In this document: piece by piece, positions 51,944 to 59,657 of the stretch | Layout of the letters: each line of letters begins with the position of its first letter | How positions within the stretch are numbered: the first letter of the stretch is position 1 | DNA from: Piscinibacter gummiphilus | GTDB taxonomy: Bacteria > Pseudomonadota > Gammaproteobacteria > Burkholderiales > Burkholderiaceae_C | Length of the DNA: 64,000 nt | Assembly: GCF_032681285.1 (NCBI RefSeq) | Contig: NZ_CP136336.1 | Coordinates: 3,025,001 to 3,089,000 of the forward strand | Reading direction: 5' to 3' | Program-made: the position numbers and the translations under genes | Notes under the pieces: model-generated | Told to the model about the DNA's origin: nothing | Database searches by the model: none | The model's input: only the letters and a program-made list of their open reading frames with translations

Positions 51944-52671
51944 CAACGACCCTCCAGCAACTCCGAGAAATGTTGAGCGGCGGGCAGACCCTGCGCCACG
52001 CTCAGGCTGTTGTCGGGCGACGCGGCATGGTCGGGCCACCAGAGGCTGTGGCGGGCGTAGCGTTGCAAGGCATCGGCCACCAGCATCCCCTGGGCCCAGG
52101 TCGACAAGGACGCGGCGCCGGGCAGAGTGTGCCTCACCCGGCCGGGGAGGAGTTGCGCGGCAGCCGGCGCCACATGCGCGCTTTCACCGATGGCCGGTGC
52201 ACGCGCAAGGGTGGATTCGAATTCTTCGAGCGTGGCGCCCGGGCGCAGGCTGCTCAGCGCGACCGCGCCGAGGTGGCCATACCAGGCCTCCAGCGCACCG
52301 AGCCCCTCGGCGGTGCCGGGCAGCGCCGGCATGTTGCGGGCGATCACGACCGGGAAATAGCGGCCGACCTTGTCGACGCTCGGCATCAGCACACCCAGCC
52401 ACCACTGCTCATCGGCCACGCCCGGCGCCCAGGCAAAACGCCAGATGGGGCCGGTGAGGTAGACGTTGAGCCAGTTGGCCCCGAGCTGGGCCTGGCTCGC
52501 CTCGATGCCGCGTGCAAGCCATTGGTCGCACAGGTCGACGAAGCCTTGCGGCAGCCGGCGGCTGGCGAAGTCGCCCAGCATCGCGAGCTTGCCGTACCAG
52601 CCGGGCGCTTCCACGCCGGTGCCGGCGAGCAGGTCGAGCAGCGATGCCTCGTTCACAGTCTCCCCGGGCAT
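51940..52671 (-). CDS. tagF: T6SS post-translational repressor TagF
   Basis: The 243-residue protein matches TagF: GWYGKLAMLGDFASRRLPQG, then FVDLCDQWLARGIEASQAQL and WRFAWAPGVADEQWWLGVL, VGRYFPVVIARNM. It starts at ATG 52671 and overlaps the tssM end by 19 bases and the ppkA start by 4. The large frame reading upstream is overprinting on tssM. TagF represses T6SS activity by binding Fha or related factors in other systems, independently of the kinase-phosphatase pair. Confidence 0.92.
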   Translation of the reverse strand: MPGETVNEASLLDLLAGTGVEAPGWYGKLAMLGDFASRRLPQGFVDLCDQWLARGIEASQAQLGANWLNVYLTGPIWRFAWAPGVADEQWWLGVLMPSVDKVGRYFPVVIARNMPALPGTAEGLGALEAWYGHLGAVALSSLRPGATLEEFESTLARAPAIGESAHVAPAAAQLLPGRVRHTLPGAASLSTWAQGMLVADALQRYARHSLWWPDHAASPDNSLSVAQGLPAAQHFSELLEGRW

Positions 52672-55600
52672 GAGAACTGTTCCAGCTCGGGCAGCCTGAA
52701 CGGGTTGCGCACGCTGCTGGTCGTCACGAGGAACTGCGCCCTGCGGCCGTCGACGTTGAACGTCGCCTTCCACCGCTCGGGCCCACCCGCCGGCTCGATC
52801 TGCTGCTTGTCGAAGATCTTGAAGAGCGCCCACGGCCCGTCGGTCACGAGGCCCGAGGCGCCGCTCGCCGTGACCGGCGTGATCTGCACCCGCACCTGCG
52901 AGCTGCCGCGCGGGCCGGGCCACTGCACGGTGGCCGGGATCTGCGGGCCGTGCGCGTACTTCACGAGCTGGCCGTCGACGTCGAGGATGAACTGCGTGAT
53001 GGTCGCGTCCATCTCGATCGGCTTGAAGTCGAGCCGCACGCTGATCTGGTTGCCGCCGCCGCGAAAGAAGGTCTCGCGGATCATCGCGGCGTGCTGGAAC
53101 TGCAGCAGCGTCGAGCTGTCGGTGCCCATGCTCGCGCCGTCGACGCTCTTGAACTTCCACGGCTTGGTGGAGGTGTCGACGAAGCTGACGAGGTTCTTCT
53201 GGAAGAAGGTGTCGAAGAGCCCGCCCGGTGCGAAGAGCCGCGCGAAGTCTTCCGGCGTCGCATCGCGCTGGCTGCTGCGCGCGAACGGGTAGCGCCCCGC
53301 CACCGCCTGCCGGCAGAACTCGCCGATCTCGGTGTTGATCGCCTGGCCGAGGTTGCTGCGGGTGATCTCCAAGGCGGCAGACGTGCCGCTCACCGACAAG
53401 GTGTTGAGCAGCGAGCGCACGGGCTCGGGCAGGCGCGAGGCCTCGGCCTTCACCTTGTTGGGCACTTCGGACGGCGGTGGCACGTTGCCGCCCTTCACCG
53501 CCGTGTCGGCCGCGATCAGGAGCGTGTAGACCTCGTTGATGAGCGCGATGGTGCCGTCCACCGGCGCCGGCAGCTTTCCGTCGGGCGAGCTCACCATCTG
53601 GCGCAGGCCGATGAAGCGGTCGTCGACGATGCTCTCGATCGCCTGCCCCGGCTCGACCGGCTGGATGCCGCCGCGATTCCCGAGCAGGCGCATCAGGTCG
53701 TCCCGCGATTTCTGCAGCGCATCGCGGGCCTTGGCCTCCACCGTCCCGACCACGTCCTTGCCCTGGCGCAACGTGGTCTCGCGCGACATCGCTTTCAGGA
53801 GCGGCACCAGCGGGTTGTCGGGCGCCGACAGCACGCGCGCCATCTGCACCGCCTGCGCGAGGTTGGAGGTCTTCACCATCTTGATGTCGGCGATGAACTC
53901 TTCCCAGGTCTTGGCGTATTCGGTGAGGTAGAGGCGGCGCACCTCGTCGTTGAGCTGGAGCTTGATGTCCATGTTCTTCAACGCATCCTGGCGCTTGCTG
54001 TCGGTCACGCCCAGCACCCAGCTTTCTTCGTCGGCGAGCTGGCCAGACACCCGCTCCACCTCGCGCTGGAAGCCCTTGTGGTAGCCGTCGTGCGTGAAGA
54101 AGCCCGGCACGCCCTTGGTCAGCGGCTGGCCGCTGCCGCGCGTGAACACGAGCGGCGCGCCGGGGCCGGCCTTGCTCACGACGGTGAAGTCGGGGAACTC
54201 CGCGCCCAGGCCCTGCCGCTTCATGCGGCGGTAGATGCGCTCGGTGAGCGGCGTGGCCACGAGCCGCGCGCGGGTCTGCGCCACGAGATTCTTGTCTTCG
54301 GGCAACGGCGAGACGACCGCGCCTTCGGCCAGCAGTGCATCGAGGTGCGATTCGAGCGCGGCACGCTGCTCGGTGGTCACCGAACGAGGCAGCGTCAGCT
54401 CCCATTCGGCGGTGACGTAGAGCTTGAGCGCCTTGGGGTCGAAGCGCTCGGGGTCGTACAACATGATGTACGCCTTCAGCGCCTCGTACTGCGGTTCGGG
54501 GTTGTCGTTGCCGGTCTTGAGCTGCTCTTCGATGCCGAGCGCGATGCGCGGCAGCACGGCGTCGATCAGCATGCGGCGGTAGGCCTGCTGCGAGGCGGCG
54601 TCGAGCTTCTTGCCCTGATAGAGGCCGAAACCCAATGACCACGGCACCGAGTCGCCGATGCTCGCGCGCGCCAGGTCGCGCGTGGCTTCGAGCGCCGGCA
54701 GCAGCACCAGTACGTCGGGCGAGTTGCGATTGGGCGTGGCCTGCACGAGCTTCTTCACCTCTTCGGCGGCCAGGCCGACCTTGTCGACGTAGCGCTGGTT
54801 GCCGAAGTAGCTGATGCCCCACGCGGTGACGACGGCCGCGCTCACGAGGCCGATGGCCACATAGGCGCCAAGCGCGAGGAAGCCGCGGCGGCGTTCCCAC
54901 TTGAGGTCGGTGCCGGCGAGCCCGCTCTCGGAGAACACCACCTCCTTCAGCAGGCGCTGGAGGAAGTAGCTCTTGCCGCTCGACTGGTTGGGCGGCACGA
55001 CGGTGCGCTCGAGGCGATACGTGCGCGCGATGCGGCCCAGCATGCGGTCGATCGGCGTGCCTTCCTGCGTGCCGCTCACGAAGTACACGCCGCGCAGCAG
55101 CGGGTGGGCTTCGAACTGCGAGGGCGAGAAGACCTGCTCCAGGTAATCCCTCAGCAAGCCTTTGAGGGCCTCGAACTGCTGCGGGAAGGCGTAGATGCGC
55201 GCACGGCGGCCGGCGTCGCGCTCCAGTTGCAGCTTGCCGATGAGGCCATCGGTCAAACGCTTTTCCAGCGCATCGAACTCGGCGCTGAACGCCGACAGAT
55301 CCGTGCGCTGCTGCTTGTCGAGCTTGAACGTGAAGCCCCACGGCGCGGCACGCGTGTCCTTGTCGACGTCACCGAGCGTCTCCATGAAGCCCGACAGCAG
55401 GTCGGTCTTGGTGACGAGCAGGTAGATCGGGAAGCGCATGCCCAGGTGCTGGTGCAGCTCCTGCAGGCGGGCCCGCACGGTGGCGGCGTGCAGCTGGCGC
55501 TCGGCGGCGCTTTGCGTGAGCAGGTCCGTCACCGAGACGGTGACGAGCACGCCGTTGAGCGGCTGGCGCGGGCGGCTGCGTTTGAGCAGGTCGAGGAAGC

Positions 55601-56249
55601 CTGCCCAGGCCTTCGCGTCGGTGTCCTTGTGGCTGTCTTGGGTGGTGTAGCGGCCGGCGGTGTCGATCAGCACGGCCTGGTCGGTGAACCACCAGTCGCA
55701 GTTGCGGGTGCCGCCCACGCCCTTGATGGAATGTTCGCCCGAGGTCGCCGCCAGCGGGAAGTTGAGCCCCGAGTTGACGAGCGCCGTGGTCTTGCCCGAG
55801 CCGGGCGCGCCGATGATCACGTACCAGGGCAGCTCGTACAGGTACCGCTTGCCCACGCGCGAGGAGAGCCCGCTCCACAGGCCCGAGATGCCGCCCTGCG
55901 GCTGTTCGAACTTGGCGGTCTTGAGCGTCTGCAGCGCCTTGGTGAAGCGCTCGTTGAGCGTCTTCAGCTCGGCATCGCCCGCGCTTTCGGTCGCGGCCGG
56001 CGCGAGCAACTGGTTGACCACCTTGTCGTTCCTCTTGCGCGACGCGACGAGCTTCCACACCTGGCGCAGCACGATCAGCAGCACGATCAGGCCGATGAAG
56101 ACGAGCCGCGCGGTCGTGCTTTCGAGCGGCCGCCAGTTGCCGATGGCCACCAGCGGGCCCACGATCCAGATGACGAGCGACAGGGCCAGCAGGCCCAGCA
56201 CCAGCAAGACCCAGGGGTTGAAGATGATGCCGAGGATCTTCTTGATCAT
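52653..56249 (-). CDS. tssM: T6SS membrane complex protein TssM (IcmF)
   Basis: The 1198-residue protein has the TssM plan: two N-terminal transmembrane helices (about 13-35 and 48-66), a cytoplasmic NTPase domain with Walker A GAPGSGKT (147-154), and LIDTAGRYTTQDSHKD as its Walker B/G3 region. A third helix lies near 455-480 (LGAYVAIGLVSAAVVTAWG). The large periplasmic part ends with the conserved ICMF C-terminal domain. TssM, TssL and TssJ form the trans-envelope complex. Its ATG overlaps the tssL stop (ATGA). Confidence 0.97.
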   Translation of the reverse strand: MIKKILGIIFNPWVLLVLGLLALSLVIWIVGPLVAIGNWRPLESTTARLVFIGLIVLLIVLRQVWKLVASRKRNDKVVNQLLAPAATESAGDAELKTLNERFTKALQTLKTAKFEQPQGGISGLWSGLSSRVGKRYLYELPWYVIIGAPGSGKTTALVNSGLNFPLAATSGEHSIKGVGGTRNCDWWFTDQAVLIDTAGRYTTQDSHKDTDAKAWAGFLDLLKRSRPRQPLNGVLVTVSVTDLLTQSAAERQLHAATVRARLQELHQHLGMRFPIYLLVTKTDLLSGFMETLGDVDKDTRAAPWGFTFKLDKQQRTDLSAFSAEFDALEKRLTDGLIGKLQLERDAGRRARIYAFPQQFEALKGLLRDYLEQVFSPSQFEAHPLLRGVYFVSGTQEGTPIDRMLGRIARTYRLERTVVPPNQSSGKSYFLQRLLKEVVFSESGLAGTDLKWERRRGFLALGAYVAIGLVSAAVVTAWGISYFGNQRYVDKVGLAAEEVKKLVQATPNRNSPDVLVLLPALEATRDLARASIGDSVPWSLGFGLYQGKKLDAASQQAYRRMLIDAVLPRIALGIEEQLKTGNDNPEPQYEALKAYIMLYDPERFDPKALKLYVTAEWELTLPRSVTTEQRAALESHLDALLAEGAVVSPLPEDKNLVAQTRARLVATPLTERIYRRMKRQGLGAEFPDFTVVSKAGPGAPLVFTRGSGQPLTKGVPGFFTHDGYHKGFQREVERVSGQLADEESWVLGVTDSKRQDALKNMDIKLQLNDEVRRLYLTEYAKTWEEFIADIKMVKTSNLAQAVQMARVLSAPDNPLVPLLKAMSRETTLRQGKDVVGTVEAKARDALQKSRDDLMRLLGNRGGIQPVEPGQAIESIVDDRFIGLRQMVSSPDGKLPAPVDGTIALINEVYTLLIAADTAVKGGNVPPPSEVPNKVKAEASRLPEPVRSLLNTLSVSGTSAALEITRSNLGQAINTEIGEFCRQAVAGRYPFARSSQRDATPEDFARLFAPGGLFDTFFQKNLVSFVDTSTKPWKFKSVDGASMGTDSSTLLQFQHAAMIRETFFRGGGNQISVRLDFKPIEMDATITQFILDVDGQLVKYAHGPQIPATVQWPGPRGSSQVRVQITPVTASGASGLVTDGPWALFKIFDKQQIEPAGGPERWKATFNVDGRRAQFLVTTSSVRNPFRLPELEQFSCPGRL

Positions 56250-57565
56250 GATCCGGCTCCGCGCGTCACGAACAAGGTGATCTCCACTCGGCGGTTGAGG
56301 GCCCGGTTGGCGGGCGTGTCGTTGGTGGCCACGGGCTCGCCATCGGCGCGGCCTTCGGCGCGCACACGGTCGGCGGGCAGGCCGTTGCCGACGAGGATCT
56401 CGCGCACGGTCTTGGCCCGCTCCTCTGACAGGTGCCAGTTCGACGGGAAGCTCGCGGTGCGGATGCGCACGTTGTCGGTGTGGCCGGTGACCACCACCGC
56501 ACCCGGCACCTGCTTCAAGGCTTCGGCGATGCGCTTCATCAGCGCTTCGCGGTCGGCCGTGAGCGAAGCGCTGGCCGGTGCGAAGAGCCCGTCGCCGCGG
56601 ATGGTGACCACCGAGCGATCGACCTCGTCACGCACCTGCACCTGCTCGCCCTTGATGTCGGCCACGAGGAATTGCGCCAGGCGCGGCTTGGGCGCCGGCA
56701 GCTTGACGGGCGGCTGCGGCGGGTTGAGCCTCAGCTCCTGGATGCGGCCAAACACCGGGTCGGACTCACCGCTCAGCTTGAACGCGAGCAGGCTGTAGAT
56801 GGCCACCAGCAGCAGCGCCACCACGGCGGCCGTGACCCACAGCGGCAGCCAGGTGAGCATGCTGCGCTTGCTGGGCTTCACGCCTTCCCAGTTCTGCGCG
56901 AGCGCGGGCGCATAGGCGCCCCGCTCCTTCTGCAGGATCTGCGCAAGCCGCTCGCGCACCGCTTCGAGCTGCGCCTTGCCACCATCGAGCACGCGATAGC
57001 GGCCTTCGAAGCCGAGCGAAAGCACGGCGTAGATGAGCTCGAGAAGATCGCGGTTGGCAGCGGGGTTCTCGGCCAGCTTGGCCATCAGCTGGAAGACCTT
57101 CTCGCCGCCGCCCGTCTCGTTGTGGAACATCGCGAGCAGGCTGTGCCGGCCCCACTGACCTGAGGCGCCCCAGGGCATGGTGGCTGCCACTTCATCGAGC
57201 AGCGTGCACAGGATGTAGCGCGCGGCCAGCACCCGCTCGGGCGCGATGCCTTTGGCGCGGGCGGCCGCCTCGAATTCGCGCACACCCTGCGCCATCGACT
57301 CGCGCAGCGCGGCCGGGTCGGCGAGGTGGGTGGTTGCGCGCACCTGCGGCACGAGCGCGAGCAGCGGGTTGGCAAGGGCGACGAGCGGGTTCAGGCCACT
57401 CTCGGGCGTGCCGATGTCGGCGGCGACGTCAGCGCCCGACGCGCCCATGCGCGGCATGGCCGCCGCGGGCGCCGGGGCCGCGGCGCGCCCGCCGGGCGTG
57501 GGCATGATGAACGTGCGGCCGGTGTCGATGTCGGCGAACGGGTCGTCCGGTGTCGGGTTGCTCAT
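56246..57565 (-). CDS. tssL: T6SS membrane protein TssL with C-terminal OmpA domain
   Basis: The 439-residue protein has a Pro/Ala-rich N-terminus (1-60), a cytoplasmic DotU-type domain (about 60-240: NPLVALANPLLALVPQVRAT, LLDEVAATMPWG, HSLLAMFHNETGGGEKVFQL), and one transmembrane helix (WLPLWVTAAVVALLLVAIYS). The C-terminal domain is OmpA-like (VVTGHTDNVRIRTASFPSNW, LSEERAKTVREIL, NRALNRRVEITLFV) and binds peptidoglycan. This extended form of TssL anchors the complex without a separate TagL. It lies 41 bases after tssK. Confidence 0.95.
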   Translation of the reverse strand: MSNPTPDDPFADIDTGRTFIMPTPGGRAAAPAPAAAMPRMGASGADVAADIGTPESGLNPLVALANPLLALVPQVRATTHLADPAALRESMAQGVREFEAAARAKGIAPERVLAARYILCTLLDEVAATMPWGASGQWGRHSLLAMFHNETGGGEKVFQLMAKLAENPAANRDLLELIYAVLSLGFEGRYRVLDGGKAQLEAVRERLAQILQKERGAYAPALAQNWEGVKPSKRSMLTWLPLWVTAAVVALLLVAIYSLLAFKLSGESDPVFGRIQELRLNPPQPPVKLPAPKPRLAQFLVADIKGEQVQVRDEVDRSVVTIRGDGLFAPASASLTADREALMKRIAEALKQVPGAVVVTGHTDNVRIRTASFPSNWHLSEERAKTVREILVGNGLPADRVRAEGRADGEPVATNDTPANRALNRRVEITLFVTRGAGS

Positions 57566-57606
57566 CGCAGGCTTTTGTGTCGGTTTGTGGTGTCAGGAGA
57601 GCAGCA

Positions 57607-58938
57607 CTACTTGCGGATGGCCCACAGCTCCAGTTCGAGCCCGGGGAAGTCACCCGCGGTGTGCATCGCGAAGCTGCCGTTCTGCTCGATCGGCTTCCAC
57701 AGCTCGCCACCGCGGTCGAGTTCGAAGTAGAAGTAGCCCGCGTGGAAGGGCAGCTGGCGCGGGGCCACCGGCAGCGCACGCAGGCCGATGCCGGGCAGCT
57801 GCAGGTTCACGAGGTCGCGGATCTTCTCGGGCGGGCCGATCTTGGTCTGTGCCGGGAAGCGCTGGCGCAGCTGCTCGCCGGGCAGTTGCGCGTTGACGGC
57901 GAGCACGAAGGTCGCGCCGCGGGCCAGCTCCAGGTCGTTGACCACCGCGGTGCGCACGCCATGCTTGCGGTCGACGAGGTCGATCTGCAGCGCGTTCTGC
58001 TCCAGCACTGCGGTGAGCATGCCGCGCAGCGCGTCGAACACCGGCGTGAAGGTGCGTGCGAGGTCGTCGTGCCGGTACGGCGGGAATTCGGGCGGGCGCC
58101 GGGCGCTGCTGGAGAGGGTGGCCAGGTCGCCGGCCAGGCGCAGGCAGTCGCCATGCAGCTCGCGCGGGTGCGCGACCGGCGTGGCCGCGTGCTGGCTGAA
58201 GATGGGCTCATTGCGGTTGAGCGTCTGCAGCATCAGGAAATCGGCCATTTCCGAGACGCCGTGGCTGAGCTGGCCCATGCGGCCGGCGAGCTGCTGCGCA
58301 CGTTGGAGGATCAACCCGTGCAGCAGCGAAGCGGTGGCCGAGAGCTGCGCGGTGGCATCGATGGCCACCTGCGGCGCGATGTAGTTGCGCTCCAGCGTGA
58401 CTTGCCCATCGCTGCGGCGCTCGGCCACGAAGGCCACCCCGAGCAGCGCGTAGGCTTCGCCTGCCTCCTTGGCGCGCACGAGGCGCAGGCGCAGCCGGCC
58501 GGTCTGGATGGTCGTGGGTTCGTCGGACGCGTCGGTGTTGTCGCGCACCTCTTCTTCGATGGCGGTGAAGCGGGCCAGTTCGCCATCGCCCGTGCCGAAA
58601 TCCACCTCGTTCAAGCCCTCGCGTTGCAGCGGCAGCGCGAGGTAGATCAACTCGCCCTTCACATCGGGCGGGATTTCGAGCGGCGCGGGCAGTGGGTCAA
58701 GCTGCGGCATGGCGAAGGGCGTGCCGTCGGGCAGCATGCCGCTCGCCCGGGTGAGGCCCACCTTGCCGAGCGCGAGCAGGCCTTCGTCGATCTCCAGGTC
58801 GGCAAAGCCCCACGCGAACGGCGAGACGCAGCGCGCACGCGCGTCGACCAGCCGTTCGAGGTAGCGGGTTTCCTGCTGGAAATGATGGGGCTGCAGGAAC
58901 ATGCCCGAGGACCACACGACTTTGGCGCGCCAGCTCAT
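57607..58938 (-). CDS. tssK: T6SS baseplate-membrane linker TssK
   Basis: The 443-residue protein is TssK along its length: KVVWSSGMFLQPHHFQQETR at the N-terminus, ARCVSPFAWGFADLEIDEGL, then ATASLLHGLILQRAQQLAGR and EMADFLMLQTLNRNEPIFSQ. The C-terminal domain (about 320-443, DFPGLELELWAIRK) binds the membrane complex. TssK trimers connect baseplate wedges to TssL and TssM. It starts 33 bases after the tssJ stop, on the same strand. Confidence 0.97.
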   Translation of the reverse strand: MSWRAKVVWSSGMFLQPHHFQQETRYLERLVDARARCVSPFAWGFADLEIDEGLLALGKVGLTRASGMLPDGTPFAMPQLDPLPAPLEIPPDVKGELIYLALPLQREGLNEVDFGTGDGELARFTAIEEEVRDNTDASDEPTTIQTGRLRLRLVRAKEAGEAYALLGVAFVAERRSDGQVTLERNYIAPQVAIDATAQLSATASLLHGLILQRAQQLAGRMGQLSHGVSEMADFLMLQTLNRNEPIFSQHAATPVAHPRELHGDCLRLAGDLATLSSSARRPPEFPPYRHDDLARTFTPVFDALRGMLTAVLEQNALQIDLVDRKHGVRTAVVNDLELARGATFVLAVNAQLPGEQLRQRFPAQTKIGPPEKIRDLVNLQLPGIGLRALPVAPRQLPFHAGYFYFELDRGGELWKPIEQNGSFAMHTAGDFPGLELELWAIRK

Positions 58939-58971
58939 GGGTTGTGTCTTCTGAAGATGAGGATGTCTTGC

Positions 58972-59469
58972 TTACTTCGGTGACGTGCGCTTGGCCTGGA
59001 TGACGATGCCGTCGAGGCCGATCTCGAGCACGTTCTTCTTGCCGGCCACCACCGGCACCACGGCACGCCAGCGCGCACGCTCCAGCTCGCGGAAGGCGGC
59101 CATCACGCCGATGAACTTGGTGTCGGGCGAGAGCGGCTTGTTGATGGGCTTGGTGTCGCCCGGGCGCAGCACGAATTCTTCGCGGCTCACGAACTCGGCG
59201 GCCAGCACCGCCTGGTCTTTCTCGAACAGCGACACGAAATCGGCCTGCTCGAAAAGCGTGGGCGCCTTCAGCTCGAAGACCCGCACCACCACCGGTGACG
59301 GGCGGCGCCGCGCATCGGGGTTGACCTGGGCCGACGCCACCACCGTCGTGCTCAGCGTGGCCGGGCCGCTGCTGAACATCCCGCAGCCGGGCAAGGCCAC
59401 CGCGGCCGCGGCACCGGTGGCCGAAAGCAGCCAGCGGCGGCGGTCTTGGAGAAGAGACAGGTGGGTCAT
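58972..59469 (-). CDS. tssJ: T6SS outer membrane lipoprotein TssJ
   Basis: The 165-residue protein is the T6SS lipoprotein. It has a signal region (LLSATGAAAAVALPGC) with lipobox LPGC, lipid-modified Cys29, and a beta-sandwich body of the SciN/TssJ type (STTVVASAQVNPDARRRPSP, VVVRVFELKAPTLFEQADFV, LFEKDQAVLAAEFVSREEFV). It also carries RPGDTKPINKPLSPDTKFIG. It anchors TssM to the outer membrane. The upstream frame is overprinting; the start is ATG 59469. It heads the minus-strand operon tssJ-tssK-tssL-tssM-tagF-ppkA. Confidence 0.95.
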   Translation of the reverse strand: MTHLSLLQDRRRWLLSATGAAAAVALPGCGMFSSGPATLSTTVVASAQVNPDARRRPSPVVVRVFELKAPTLFEQADFVSLFEKDQAVLAAEFVSREEFVLRPGDTKPINKPLSPDTKFIGVMAAFRELERARWRAVVPVVAGKKNVLEIGLDGIVIQAKRTSPK

Positions 59470-59542
59470 GTGCGAGCTTCGAGTTCGTCGATCGTTCGTC
59501 GGAAAGACAGGGGCGCGCGTGGCTCCCCCGAGAGTCGACCGC

Positions 59543-59584
59543 AGAATACCGGCAGCGCCCGGGCGCACCGCGTGACGAAGGTCA
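59543..59584 (-). promoter_or_regulatory. Shared-motif promoter of the tssJ operon
   Basis: On the minus strand, TGAC-CTTC-GTCA (59584 to 59573) is a perfect dyad. The -10-like hexamer TATTCT (59548 to 59543) starts exactly 36 nt after it, the best -10 of the set. Predicted start is near 59536, with a leader of about 67 nt. This is the best match of the nine units. A second perfect dyad for mltA lies 36 bp away on the other side. Confidence 0.66.
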
Positions 59585-59608
59585 TCCGGCCTGGCGCCAG
59601 GGCCCGGT

Positions 59609-59650
59609 TGACGAAGGTCAGTTGGACCGCCGCCACGCAAGGCCTAGGCT
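59609..59650 (+). promoter_or_regulatory. Shared-motif promoter of mltA, possibly leaderless
   Basis: TGAC-GAAG-GTCA (59609-59620) is a perfect dyad. The -10-like hexamer TAGGCT (59645-59650) starts exactly 36 nt from its start. Only seven bases separate the hexamer from the mltA ATG at 59658, so transcription would begin at the start codon. No ribosome binding site is present. The tssF promoter has the same geometry. Confidence 0.55.
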
Positions 59651-59657
59651 TCTCACC

